64,000 nt of DNA, taken from positions 1,984,001 to 2,048,000 of the forward strand of contig JAWQEG010000004.1 in the NCBI GenBank assembly GCA_033782935.1. The letters run 5' to 3'. The position numbers were made by a program, and so were the translations under genes. How positions within the stretch are numbered: position 1 is the first letter of the stretch; each line of letters starts with the position of its first letter. The DNA is from Petrolisthes cinctipes (Eukaryota; Arthropoda; Malacostraca; Decapoda; Porcellanidae). Below, one piece after another: positions 38,424 to 50,502 of this stretch. The notes beneath the pieces are model-generated. The model ran no database searches. It was not told the DNA's origin and saw nothing but the letters and a program-made list of their open reading frames with translations.

Positions 38424-41400
38424 GCTGAAAATAGATATTTTAGGTGCCCAAAGTCAATATGTGCATGCATCTTCTGTACCCGTTTATATTTTAAATTCAG
38501 GTCCAAAACACCCAAAAACTCGATATTTTGGGGTCCCAGAAGCGATCTGTACATGCCTACTCAGTGCTAGAATGTTTTCAAAATACAGGCCCAAAACGTG
38601 CTGAAAATCGATATTTTAAGTGTCCAAAGTCGATATGTGCATGCATCTTCTGTACCCGTTTATATCTCAAATTCAGGCTCAAAACACCCGAAAATTCGGT
38701 ATTTTTGGGTCCCAGAAGCGATCTGTACATCCCTACTCCTAGTTAGAATGTTTTCAAGATACAGACCCAAAACATGCTCAAAATCGATATTTTAGGTGCC
38801 CAAAAGTCGATATGTGCATCCATCTTCTCTACCCGTTTTTATGTCAAATTCAGGCTCAAAACACCCGAAAATTCGATATTTTGGGGTCCCAGAAGCGATC
38901 AGTACATGCCTACTCCTAGTTAGAGTATTTTCAAAATATAGGCCCAAAACATGCTAAAAATCGATATTTTAGGTGCCCAAAGTCGATATCTCAAATTCAG
39001 GCCAAAAACACCCTAAAATTCGATATTTAGGGGTCCCAGAAGCGAACTGTACATGCCTACTCCGTGTTAGAGTATTTTCAAAATACAGGCCCAAAACATA
39101 CTTAAAATCGATCTTTTAGGTGCCCAAAAGTCGATATGTGCATGCATCTTCTGTACCCGTTTATATCTCAAATTCAGGCTACAAACACCCGAAAATTCGA
39201 TATTTTGGGGTCCCAGAAGCGATCTGTACATGCCTACTCAGTGCTAGAATGTTTTCAAAATACAGGCCCAAAACGTGCTGAAAATCGATATTTTAAGTCT
39301 CCAAAGTCGATATGTGCATGCATCTTCTGTACCCGTTTATATCTCAAATTCAGGCTCAAAACACCCGAAAATTCGGTATTTTTGGGTCCCAGAAGCGATC
39401 TGTACATCCCTACTCCTAGTTAGAATGTTTTCAAGATACATACCCTAAACATGCTCAAAATCGATATTTTAGGTGCCCAAAAGTCGATATGTGAATGCAT
39501 CTTCTCTACCCGTTTTTATCTCAAATTCAGGCTCAAAACACCCGAAAATTCGATATTTTGGGGTCCCAGAAGCGATCAGTACATGCCTACTCCTAGTTAG
39601 AGTATTTTCAAAATATAGGCCCAAAACATGCTAAAAATCGATATTTTAGGTGCCCAAAGTCGATATCTCAAATTCAGGCCAAAAACACCCTAAAATTCGA
39701 TATTTTGGGGTCCCAGAAGCGAACTGTACATGCCTACTCCGTGTTAGAGTATTTTCAAAATACAGGCTTAAAACATACTGAAAATCGATCTTTTAGGTGC
39801 CCAAAAGTCGATATGTGCATGCATCTTCTGTACCCGTTTATATCTCAAATTCAGGCTACAAACACCCGAAAATTCGATATTTTGGAGTCCCAGAAGCGAT
39901 CTGTACATGCCTACTCAGATGCAAGCCCAAAACATGCTAAAAATCTATATTTTAGGTACCCAAATTGAACATGTGTATGCATCTTCTGCACTAGTTTATA
40001 TCTCAAATTCAACCTCAAAACACCCGAAAATTCGATAATTTTGGGTCCCAGAAGCGATCTGTACATCTCTAGTCAGTGCTAGAATGTTTTCAAAATATAG
40101 GCTCAAAACATGCTAAAAATCGATATTTTAAGTGTCTAAAGTCGATATGTGCATGCATCTTCTGTACCCGTTTATATCTCAAATTCAGGCTCAAAACACC
40201 CGAAAATTCGATATTTTGGGGTCTCAGAAGCGATCTGTACATGCCTACTCAGTACTAGAATATTTTTAAAATATAGGCCCAAAACATGCTAAAAATCGAT
40301 ATTTTAGGTGCCCAAAGTCGATATCTCAAATTCAGGTCCAAAACACCCAAAAACTCGATATTTTGGGGTCCCAGAAGCGATCTGTACATGCCTACTCAGT
40401 GCTAGAATGTTTTCAAAATACAGGCCCAAAACATGCTGAAAATCGATATTTTAAGTGTCCAAAGTCGAAATGTGCATGCATCTTCTGTACCCGTTTATAT
40501 CTCAAATTCAGGCTCAAAACACCCGAAAATTCGGTATTTTTTGGGTCCCAGAAGCGATCTGTACATGCCTACTCCTAGTTAAAGTATTTTCAATATACAG
40601 GCCCAAAACATACTGAAAATAGATCTTTTAGGTGCCCAAAAATCGATTTGTGTATGCATCTTCTGTACCCGTTTATATCTCAAATTCAGGCTCAAAACAC
40701 CCGAAAATTCAATATTTTTGGGTCCCAGAAGCAATCTGTACATGCCTACTCCTAGTTAGAGTATTTTCAAAATACAGGCCCAAAACATGCTGAAAATCGA
40801 TATTTTAGGTGCCCAAAGTCAATATGTGCATGTATCTTCTGTACCCGTTTATATCTCAAATTCAGGCTCAAAACACCCGAAAATTCGATATTTTGGGGTC
40901 CCAGAAGCGATCTGTACATGCCTACTCAGTGCTAGAATATTTTCAAAATATTGGCACAAAACATGCTAAAAATCGATATTTTAGGTGCCCAAAGTCGATA
41001 TCTCAAATTCAGGTCCAAAACACCCAAAAACTCGATATTTTGGGATCCCAGAAGCGATCTGTACATGCCTACTCAGTGCTAGAATGTTTTCAAGATACAG
41101 GCCCAAAACATGCTGTAAATCGATATTTTAAGTGTCCAAAGTCGATATGTGCATGAATCTTCTGTATCCGTTTATATCTCAAATTCAGGCTCAAAACACC
41201 CGAAAATTCGGTATTTTTGGGTCCCAGAAGCGATCTGTACATGCCTACTCCTAGTTAGAGTATTTTCAAAATACAGGCCCAAAACATGCTGAAAATAGAT
41301 ATTTTAGGTGCCCAAAGTCAATATGTGCATGCATCTTCTGTACCCGTTTATATCTCAAATTCAGGTCCAAAACACCCAAAAACTCGATATTTTGGGGTCC

Positions 41401-42473
41401 CAGAAGCGATCTGTACATGCCTACTCAGTGCTAGAATGTTTTCAAAATACAGGCCCAAAACGTGCTGAAAATCGATATTTTAAGTGTCCAAAGTCGATAT
41501 GTGCATGCATCTTCTGTACCCGTTTATATCTCAAATTCAGGCTCAAAACACCCGAAAATTCGGTATTTTTGGGTCCCAGAAGCGATCTGTACATCCCTAC
41601 TCCTAGTTAGAATGTTTTCAAAATACAGGCCCAAACCATGCTGAAAATCGATATTTTAGGTGCCCAAAGTCAATATGTGAATGCATCTTGTGTACCCGTT
41701 TATATCTCAAATTCAGGCTCAAAACACCCGAAAATTCGATATTATGGGGTCCCAGAATCGATCTGTACATGGTTACTCAGTACTAGAATATTTTTAAAAT
41801 TTAGGCCCAAAACATGCTAAAAATCGATATTTTAGGTGCCCAAAGTCGATATCTCAAATTCTGGTCCAAAACACCCAAAAACTCGATATTTTGGGGTCCC
41901 AGAAGCGATCTGTACATGCCTACTAAGTACTAGAATGTTTTCAAAATACAGGCCCAAAACATGCTGAAAATCGATATTTTAAGTGTCCAAAGTCGATATG
42001 TGAATGCATCTTCTATACCCGTTTATATCTCAAATTCAGGCTCAAAACACCCGAAAATTCGGTATTTTTGGGTCCCAGAAGCGATCTGTACATGTCTACT
42101 CCTAGTTAGAGTATTTTCAATATACAGGTCCAAAACATACTGAAAATAGATCTTTTAGGTGCCAAAAAATCGATTTGTGGATGCATCTTCTGTACCCGTT
42201 TATATCTCAAATTCAGGCTCCAAACACCCGAAAATTCGATATTTTGGGGTCCCAGAAGCGATCTGTACATGCCTACTCAGATGCATGCCCAAAACATGCT
42301 AAAAATCGATATTTTAGGTGCCCAAAGTGAACATGTGTATGCATCTTCTGTACCCGTTTATATCTCAGATTCAGGCTCAAAACACCCTAAAATTCGATAT
42401 TTTGGGGTCCCAGAAGCGAACTGTACATGCCTACTCCGTGTTAGAGTATTTTCAAAATACAGGCCCAAAACAT
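38424..42473 (+). repeat. Region of intermediate order, with a tandem tetramer
   Basis: Monomer starts: 38424, 38600, 38776, 38953S, 39100, 39277, 39453, 39630S, 39777D, 39936, 40112, 40288S, 40435, 40612, 40789, 40965S, 41112, 41288, 41464, 41640, 41816S, 41963, 42139D, 42298. The tetramer 38776-39452 (677 bp) is repeated from 39453 (CTCTACCCGTTTTTAT, GATCAGTACATG, GGCTACAAACACC) until a D monomer ends the match. 38248-38775 matches 41112-41639 (offset 2864). Confidence 0.87.
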
Positions 42474-45400
42474 ACTGAAAATCGATCTTTTAGGTGCCCA
42501 AAAGTCGATATGTGCATGCATCTTCTGTACCCGTTTATATCTCAAATTCTGGCTCCAAACTCGCGAGAATTTGATATTTTGGGGTCCCAGAAGCGATCTG
42601 TACATGCCTACTCAGATGCAGGCCCAAAACATGCTAAAAATCGATATTTTAGGTACCCAAATTGAACATGTGTATGCATCTTCTCCACTCGTTTATATCT
42701 CAAATTCAGGCTCCAAACACCCGAAAATTCGATATTTTTGGGTCCCAGAAGCGATCTGTACATGCCTACTCAGTGCTAGAATGTTTTCAAAATATAGGCT
42801 CAAAACATGCTAAAAATCGATATTTTAAGTGTCCAAAGTCGATATGTGCATGCATCTTCTGTACCCGTTTATATCTCAAATTCAGGCTCAAAACACCCGA
42901 AAATTCGATATTTTTGGGTCCCAGAAGCGATCTGTACATGCCTACTCCTAGTTAGAGTATTTTCAAAATACAGGCCCAAAACATGCTAAAAATCGATATT
43001 TTAGGTGCCCTAAGTCAATATGTGCATGCATCTTCTGTACCCGTTTATATCTCAAATTCAGGCTCAAAACACCCAAAAATTCGATATTTTGGGGTTACAG
43101 AAGCGATCTGTACATGCCTACTCAGTGCTAGAATATTTTCAAAATATAGGCCCAAAACATGCTAAAAATCGATATTTTAGGTGCCCAAAGTCGATATCAC
43201 AAATTCAGGTCCAAAACACCCAAAAACTCGATATTTTGGGGTCCCAGAAGCGATCTGTACATGCCTACTAAGTGCTAGAATGTTTTCAAAGTACAGGCCC
43301 AAAACATGCTGAAAATCGATATTTTAAGTGTCCAAAGTCGATATGTGCATGCATCTTATGTACCCGTTTATATCTCAAATTCAGGCTCAAAACACCCGAA
43401 AATTCGGTATTTTTTGTCCCAGAAGCGATCTGTACATGCCTACTCCTAGTTAGAGAATTTTCAATATACAGGCCCAAAACATACTGAAAATAGATCTTTT
43501 AGGTGCCCAAAAATCGATTTGTGGATGCATCTTCTGTACCCGTTTATATCTCAAATTCAGGCTCCAAACACCCGAAAATTCGATATTTTGGGGTCCCAGA
43601 AGCGATCTGTACATGCCTACTCAGATGCATGCCCAAAACATGCTGAAAATCGATATTTTAGGTGCCCAAAGTGAACATGTGTATGCATCTTCTGTACCCG
43701 TTTATATCTCAGATTCAGGCTCAAAACACCCGAAAATTCTATATTTTTGGCTCCCAGAAGCGATCTGTACATGCCTACTCCTAGTTAGAGTATTTTCAAA
43801 ATACAGGCCCAAAACATGCTAAAAATCGATATTTTAGGTACCCAAATTGAACATGTGTATGCATCTTCTGCACTAGTTTATATCTCAAATTCAGGCTCTA
43901 AACCCCCGAAAATTCGGCATTTTTGGGTCCTAGAAGCGATCTGTACATCCCTACTCCTAGTTAGAATGTTTTCAAGATACAGACCCAAAACATGCTCAAA
44001 TTCGATATTTTAGGTGACCAAAAGTCGATATGTGAATGCATCTTCTGTACAGGTTTATATCTCAAATTCAGGCTCAAAACACCCGAAAATTCGATATTTT
44101 GGGGTCCCAGAAGCGATCTGTACATGCCTACTCCTAGTTAGAGTATTTTCAGAATACAGGCCCAAAACATGCTGAATATCGATATTTTAGGTGCCCAAAG
44201 TCAATATGTGCATGCATATTCTGTACCCGTTTATATCTCAAATTCAGGCTCAAAACACCCGAAAATTCGATATTTTTGGGTCCCAGAAGTGATCTGTACA
44301 TGCCTACTTAGTGCTAGAATATTATCAAAATATAGGCCAAAAACATGCTAAAAATCGATATTTTAGGTCCCCAAAGTCGATATCTCAAATTCTGGCCCAA
44401 AACCCCCGAAAATTCGATATTTTGGGGTCCCAGAAGCAAACTGTACATGCCTACTCCGTGTTAGAGTATTTTCAAAATACAGGCTCAAAACATACTGAAA
44501 ATCGATCTTTTAGGTGCCCAAAAGTCGATATGTAAATGCATCTTCTGTACCCGTTTATATCCCAAATTTAACCTCAAAACACCCGAAAATTCAATATTTT
44601 TGGGTCGCAGAAGCGATCTGTACATGCCTACTCAGTGCTAGAATTTTTTCAAAATATAGGCTCAAGACATGCTAAAAATCGATATTTTAAGTGTCCAAAG
44701 TCGATATGTGCATGCATCATCTGTACCCATTTATATCTCAAATTCAGGCTCAAAACACCCGAAAATTCGATATTTGGGGGTTCCAGAAGTGATCTGTTCA
44801 TGCCTACTTAGTGCTAGAATATTTTCAAAATATAGGCCCAAAACATGCTAAAAATCGATATTTTAGGTGCCCAAAGTCGATATCTCAAATTCAAGCCCAA
44901 AACACCCTAAAATTCGATATTTTGGGGTCCCAGAAGCGAACTGTACATGCCTACTCCGTGTTAGAGTATTTTCAAAATACAAGCCCAAAACATACTGAAA
45001 ATCGATCTTTTAGGTGCCCAAAAGTCGATATGTGCATGCATCTTCTGTATCCGTTTATATCTCAAATTCAGGCTCCAAACACCCGAGAATATGATATTTT
45101 GGGGTCCCAGAAGCGATCTGTACATGCCTACTCAGATGCAGGCCCAAAACATGCTAAAAATCGATATATTAGGTACCCAAATTGAACATGTCTATGCATC
45201 TTTTGAACTCGTTTATATCTCAAATTCAGTCTCCAAACACCCGAAAATTTGATATTTTTGGGTCCCAGAAGCGATCTGTACATGCCTACTCAGTGCTAGA
45301 ATGTTTTCAAAATATAGGCTCAAAACATGCTAAAAATCGATATTTTAAGTGTCCAAAGTCGATATGTGCATGCATCTTCTGTACCCGTTTATATCTCAAA

Positions 45401-46504
45401 TATAGGCTCAAAACACCCGAAAATTCGATATTTTTAGGTCCCAGAAGCGATCTGTACATGCCTACTCCTAGTTAGAGTATTTTCAAAATACAGGCCCAAA
45501 ACATGCTAAAAATCAGTATTTTAGGTGCCCATAGTCAATATGTGCATGCATCTTCTGTACCCGTTTATATCTCTAATTCAGGCTCAAAACACCCAAAAAA
45601 TCGATATTTTGGGGTTTCAGAAGCGATCTGTACATGCCTACTCAGTGCTAGAATATTTTCAAAATATAGGCCCAAAACATGCTAAAAATCGATATTTTAG
45701 GTGCCCAAAGTCGATATCTCAAATTCAGGTCTAAAACACCCAAAAACTCGCTATTTTGGGGTCCCAGAAGCGATCTGTACATGCCTACTAAGTGCTAGAA
45801 TGTTTTCAAAGTACACTCCCAAAACATGCTGAAAATCGATATTTTAAGTGTCCAAAGTCGATATGTGCATGCATCTTATGTACCCGATTATATCTCAAAT
45901 TCAGGCTCAAAACACCCGAAAATTCGGTATTTTTGGGTCCCAGAAGCGATCTGTACATCCCTACTCCTAGTTAGAATGTTTTCAAGATACAGACCCAAAA
46001 CATGCTCAAAATCGATATTTTAGGTGCCCAAAAGTCGATATGTGCATGCATCTTCTGTACCCGTTTATATCTCAAATTCAGGCTCCAAACACCCGAAAAT
46101 TTGATATTTTGGGGTCCCAGAAGCGATCTGTACATGCCTACTCATTGCTAGAAAATTTTCAAAATATAGGCCCAAAACATGCTAAAAATCGATATTTTAG
46201 GTGCCCTAAGTCGATATCTCAAATTCAGGCCAAAAACACCCAAAAATTCGATATTTTGGGGTCCCAGAAGCGATCTGTACATGCCTACTCCGTGTTAGAG
46301 TATTTTCAATATACAGGCCCAAAACATACTGAAAATCGATCTTTTAGGTGCCCAAAAGTCGATATGTGGATGCATCTTATGTACCCGTTTATATCTCAAA
46401 TTCAGGCTCAATACACCCGAAAATTCGATATTTTGGGGTCCCAGAAGCGATCTGTACATCCCTACTCCTAGTTAGAATGTTTTCAAGATACAGACCCAAA
46501 ACAT
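42474..46504 (+). repeat. Region with a 2520-bp offset duplication
   Basis: Monomer starts: 42474D, 42633, 42809, 42985, 43161S, 43308, 43483D, 43642, 43818, 43994, 44171, 44347S, 44494, 44671, 44847S, 44994D, 45153, 45329, 45505, 45681S, 45828, 46004, 46181S, 46328. 42474 to about 43400 matches 44994 to about 45920, with more differences than in the centre of the window. 42139D-42473 resembles 43483D-43817 (offset 1344: GATTTGTGGATGC). Confidence 0.87.
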
Positions 46505-48310
46505 GCTGAAAATCGATCATTTAGGTGCCCAAAAGTCGATATGTGCATGCATCTTCGGTACCCGTTTATATCTCAAATTCAGGCTCAAAACACCCAAAAA
46601 TTCGATATTTTGGGTTCCCAGAAGCGATCTGTACATGCCTACTCACTGCTAGAATATTTTCAATATATAGGCCCAAAACATGCTAAAAATCGATATTTTA
46701 GGTGCCCAAAGTCGATATCTCAAATTAAGGCCATAAACACCCAAAAATTCGATATTTTGGGGTCCCAGAAGCGATCTGTACATGCCTACTCCGTGTTAGA
46801 GTATTTTCAATATACAGGCCCAAAACATACTGAAAATCGATCTTTTAGGTGCCCAAAAGTCGATATGTGGATGCATCTTCTGTACCCGTTTATATCTCAA
46901 ATTCAGGCTCAAAACACCCGAAAATTCGATATTTTGGGGTCCCAGAAGCGATCTGTACATGCCTACTCAGATGCATGCCCAAAACATGCTGAAAATCGAT
47001 ATTTTAGGTGCCCAAAGTCAAAATGTGTATGCATCTTCTGCAGTCGTTTATATCTCAAATTCAACCTCAAAACACCCGAAAATTCGATAATTTTGGGTCC
47101 CAGAAGCGATCTGTACATGTCTAGTCAGTGCTAGAATGTTTTCAAAATATAGGCACAAAACATGCTAAAAATCGATATTTTAAGTGTCCAAAGTCGATAT
47201 GTGCATGCATCTTCTGTACCCGTTTATATCTCAAATTCAGTCTGAAAACACCCGAAAATTCGATATTTTGGGGTCCTAGAAACGATCTGTACATACCTAC
47301 TCAGTGCTAGAATATTTTCAAAATATAGGCCCAAAACATGCTAAAAATCGATATTTTAGGTGCCCAAAGTCGATATCTCAAATTCAGGTACAAAACACCC
47401 AAAAACTCGATATTTTGGGGTTCCAGAAGCGATCTGTACATGCCTACTCCTAGTTAGAATGTTTTCAAGATACAGACCCAAAACATGCTCAAAATCGATA
47501 TTTTAGGTGCCCAAAAGTCGATATGTGCATGCATCTTCAGTACCTGTTTATATCTCAAATTCAGGATCAAACCACCCGAAAATTCAATATTTTGGGGTCC
47601 CAGAAGCGATCTGTGCATGCCTACTCCGTGTTAGAGTATTTTCAAAATACAGGCCCAAAACATACTGAAAATCGATATTATAGGTGCCCAAAGTCAATAT
47701 GTGCATGCATTTTCTGTACCCGTTTATATCTCAAATTAAGGTTAAAAACACCCGAAAATTCGATATTTTGGGGTCCCAGAAGCGATCTGTACATGCCTAC
47801 TCAGTGCTAGAATATTTTCAAAATATAGGCCCAAAACATGCTAAAAATCGATATTTTAGGTGCCCTAAGTCGATATCTCAAATTCAGACCCAAAACAACC
47901 GAAAATTCGATATTTTGGGGGCCCAGAAGTGATCTGTACATGCCTACTCCGTGTTAGAGAATTTTCAAAATACAGGCCCAAAACATACAGAAAATCGATA
48001 TTTTAGGTGACCAAAAGTCGATATGTGCATGCATCTTCTGTACCCGTTTATATCTCAAATTCAGGCTCAAAACACCCGAAAATTCGATATTTTGGGATCC
48101 CCGAAGCGATCTGTACATGCCTACTAAGTGCTAGAATGTTTTCAAAATATAGGCCCAAAACATGCTAAAAATCGATATTTTAGGTGCCCAAAGTCAATAT
48201 CTCAAATTCAGGCCCAAAACAACCGAAAATTCGATATTTTGGGGTCCCAAAAATGATCTGTACATGCCTACTCTGTTCTAGAATGTTTTCAAAATATAGG
48301 CTCAAAACAT

Positions 48311-48470
48311 GCTAAAAATCGATATTTTAAGTGTCCAAAGTCTTCTGTACCCGTTTATATCTTAAATTCAGGCTCAAAACACCCGAAAATTCGGTATTTC
48401 AGGGTCATCGTAGCGATCTGTACATGCCTACTCCTAGTTAGAATGTTTTCAAGATACAGACCCAAAACAT
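48311..48470 (+). repeat. Type E monomer (160 bp), copy 1 of 4
   Basis: Half A lacks 16 bp, so AAAGTC joins TTCTGTACCC and the GATATGTGCATGCATC block is gone. Its half B carries a private GGTATTTC/TAGGGTCAT marker ahead of GTAGCGATC. It is shared with the copies at 53003, 56853 and 61182 and so marks one descent group. Confidence 0.9.
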
Positions 48471-48823
48471 GCTCAAAATCGATATTGTAGGTGCCCAAAA
48501 GTAGATATGTGCATGCATCTTCAGTACCTGTTTATAACTCAAATTCAGGCTCAAAACACCCGAAAATTCGATATTTTGGGGTCCCAGAAGCGATCTGTAC
48601 ATGCCTACTCAGTGCTAGAATGTTTTCAATATACAGGCCCAAAACATGCTGAAAATCGATATTTTAAGTGTCCAAAGTCGATATGTGCATGCATCTTCTG
48701 TACCCGTTTTTATCTCAAATTCAGGCTCAAAACACCCGAAATTTCGGAATTTTTGGGTCCCAGAAGCGATCTGTACTTGCTTACTCCGTGTTAGAGTATT
48801 TTTAAAATACAGGCCCAAAACAA

Positions 48824-49491
48824 GCTGAAAATCGATATTTTAGGTGACCAAAGTCAACATGTGTTTGCATCTTCTGCACCCGTTTATATCCCAAATTCAA
48901 CCTCAAAACACCCGAAAATTCGATATTTTTGGGTCCCAGAAGCGATCTGTACATGCCTACTCAGTGCTAGAATTGTTTCAAAATATAGGCTCAAAACATG
49001 CTAGAAATCGATATTTTAAGTGTCCAAAGTCGATATGTGCATGCATCTTCTGTACCCGTTTATATCTCAAATTCAGGCTCCAAACACCCGAAAATTCGAT
49101 ATTTTGGGGTCCCAGAAGCGATCTGTACATGCCTACTCAGATGCAGGCCCAAAACATGCTAAAAATCTATATTTTAGGTACCCAAATTGAACATTGGTAT
49201 GCATCTTCTGCACCCGTTTATATCCCAAATTCAACCTCAAAACACCCGAAAATTCGATATTTTTGGGTCCCAAAAGCGATCTGTACATGCCTACTCAGTG
49301 CTAGAATTGTTTCAAAATATAGGCTCAAAACATGCTAGAAATCGATATTTTAAGTGTCCAAAGTCGATATGTGCATGCATCTTCTGTACCCGTTTATATC
49401 TCAAATTCAGGCTCCAAACAGCCGAAAATTCGATATTTTGGTGTCCCAGAAGCGATCTGTACATGCCTACTCAGATGCAGGCCCAAAACAT
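48824..49491 (+). repeat. Tandem dimer HOR, 334 bp x 2 (full + D)
   Basis: Units 48824-49157 and 49158-49491 are each 176+158 bp and share TATATCCCAAATTC, GCTAGAATTGTTTC, ATGCTAGAAATCG and GAACATTGGTATGC at the following boundary. A third monomer at 49492 continues the first half of the pattern. Confidence 0.88.
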
Positions 49492-50502
49492 GCTAAAAAT
49501 CTATATTTTAGGTACCCAAATTGAACATTGGTATGCATCTTCTGCACTCGTTTATATCTCAAATTCAACCTCAAAACACCCGAAAATTCGATAATTTTGG
49601 GGCCCAGAAGCGATCTTTACATGTCTAGTCATTGCTAGAATGTTTTCAAAATATAGGCTCAAAACATGCTAGAAATCGATATTTTAAGTGTCCAAAGTCG
49701 ATATGTGGATGCATCCTCTGTACCCGTTTATATCTCAAATTCAGGCTCAAAACACCCGACAATTCGATATTTTTGGATCCCAGAAGCGATCTGTACATGC
49801 CTACTCCTAGTTAAAATGTTTTCAAGATACAGACCTAAAACATGCTCAAAATCGACATTTTAGGTGCCCAAAAGTCGATATGTGCATGCATCTTCGGTAC
49901 CCGTTTATATCTCAAATTCAGGCTCAAAACACCCAAAAATTCGATATTTTGGGGTCCCAGAAGCGATCTGTACATGCCTACTCACTGCTAGAATATTTTC
50001 AATATATAGGCCCAAAACATGCTAAAAATCGATATTTTAGGTGCCCAAAGTCGATATCTCAAATTCATGCCAAAAACACCCAAAAATTCGATATTTTGGG
50101 GTCCCAGAAGCGATCTGTACATGCCTACTCCGTGTTAGAGTATTTTCAATATACAGGCCCAAAACATACTGAAAATCGATCTTTTAGGTGCCCAAAAGTC
50201 GATATGTGGATGCATCTTCTGTACCCGTTTATATCTCAAATTCAGGCTCAAAACATCCGAAAATTCGATATTTTGGGGTCCCAGAAGCGATCTGTACATG
50301 CCTACTCAGATGCATGCCCAAAACATGCTGAAAATCGATATTTTAGGTGCCCAAAGTCAACATATGTATGCATCTACTGCACTCGTTTATATCTCAAATT
50401 CAACCTCAAAACACCCGAAAATTTGATAATTTTGGGTCCCAGAAGCGATCTCTACATGTCTAGTCAGTGCTAGAATGTTTTCAAAATATAGGCTCAAAAC
50501 AT

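Larger units (their letters stand above)
46505..50502 (+). repeat. Region with a 3339-bp offset duplication and a 334-bp dimer
   Basis: Monomer starts: 46505, 46682S, 46829D, 46988, 47164, 47340S, 47487, 47664, 47840S, 47987, 48164S, 48311E, 48471, 48648, 48824, 49000D, 49158, 49334D, 49492, 49668, 49844, 50021S, 50168D, 50327. 46505-47163 matches 49844-50502 (CTTCGGTACCC, ACTCACTGCTAG, CAATATATAGG). Confidence 0.87.

Noticed and set aside
48300..48360. Possible transposon footprint at the E monomer deletion
   Set aside because: The junction shows a clean 16-bp loss with a two-base TC overlap, no target-site duplication and no added bases, so a short-homology deletion is enough.
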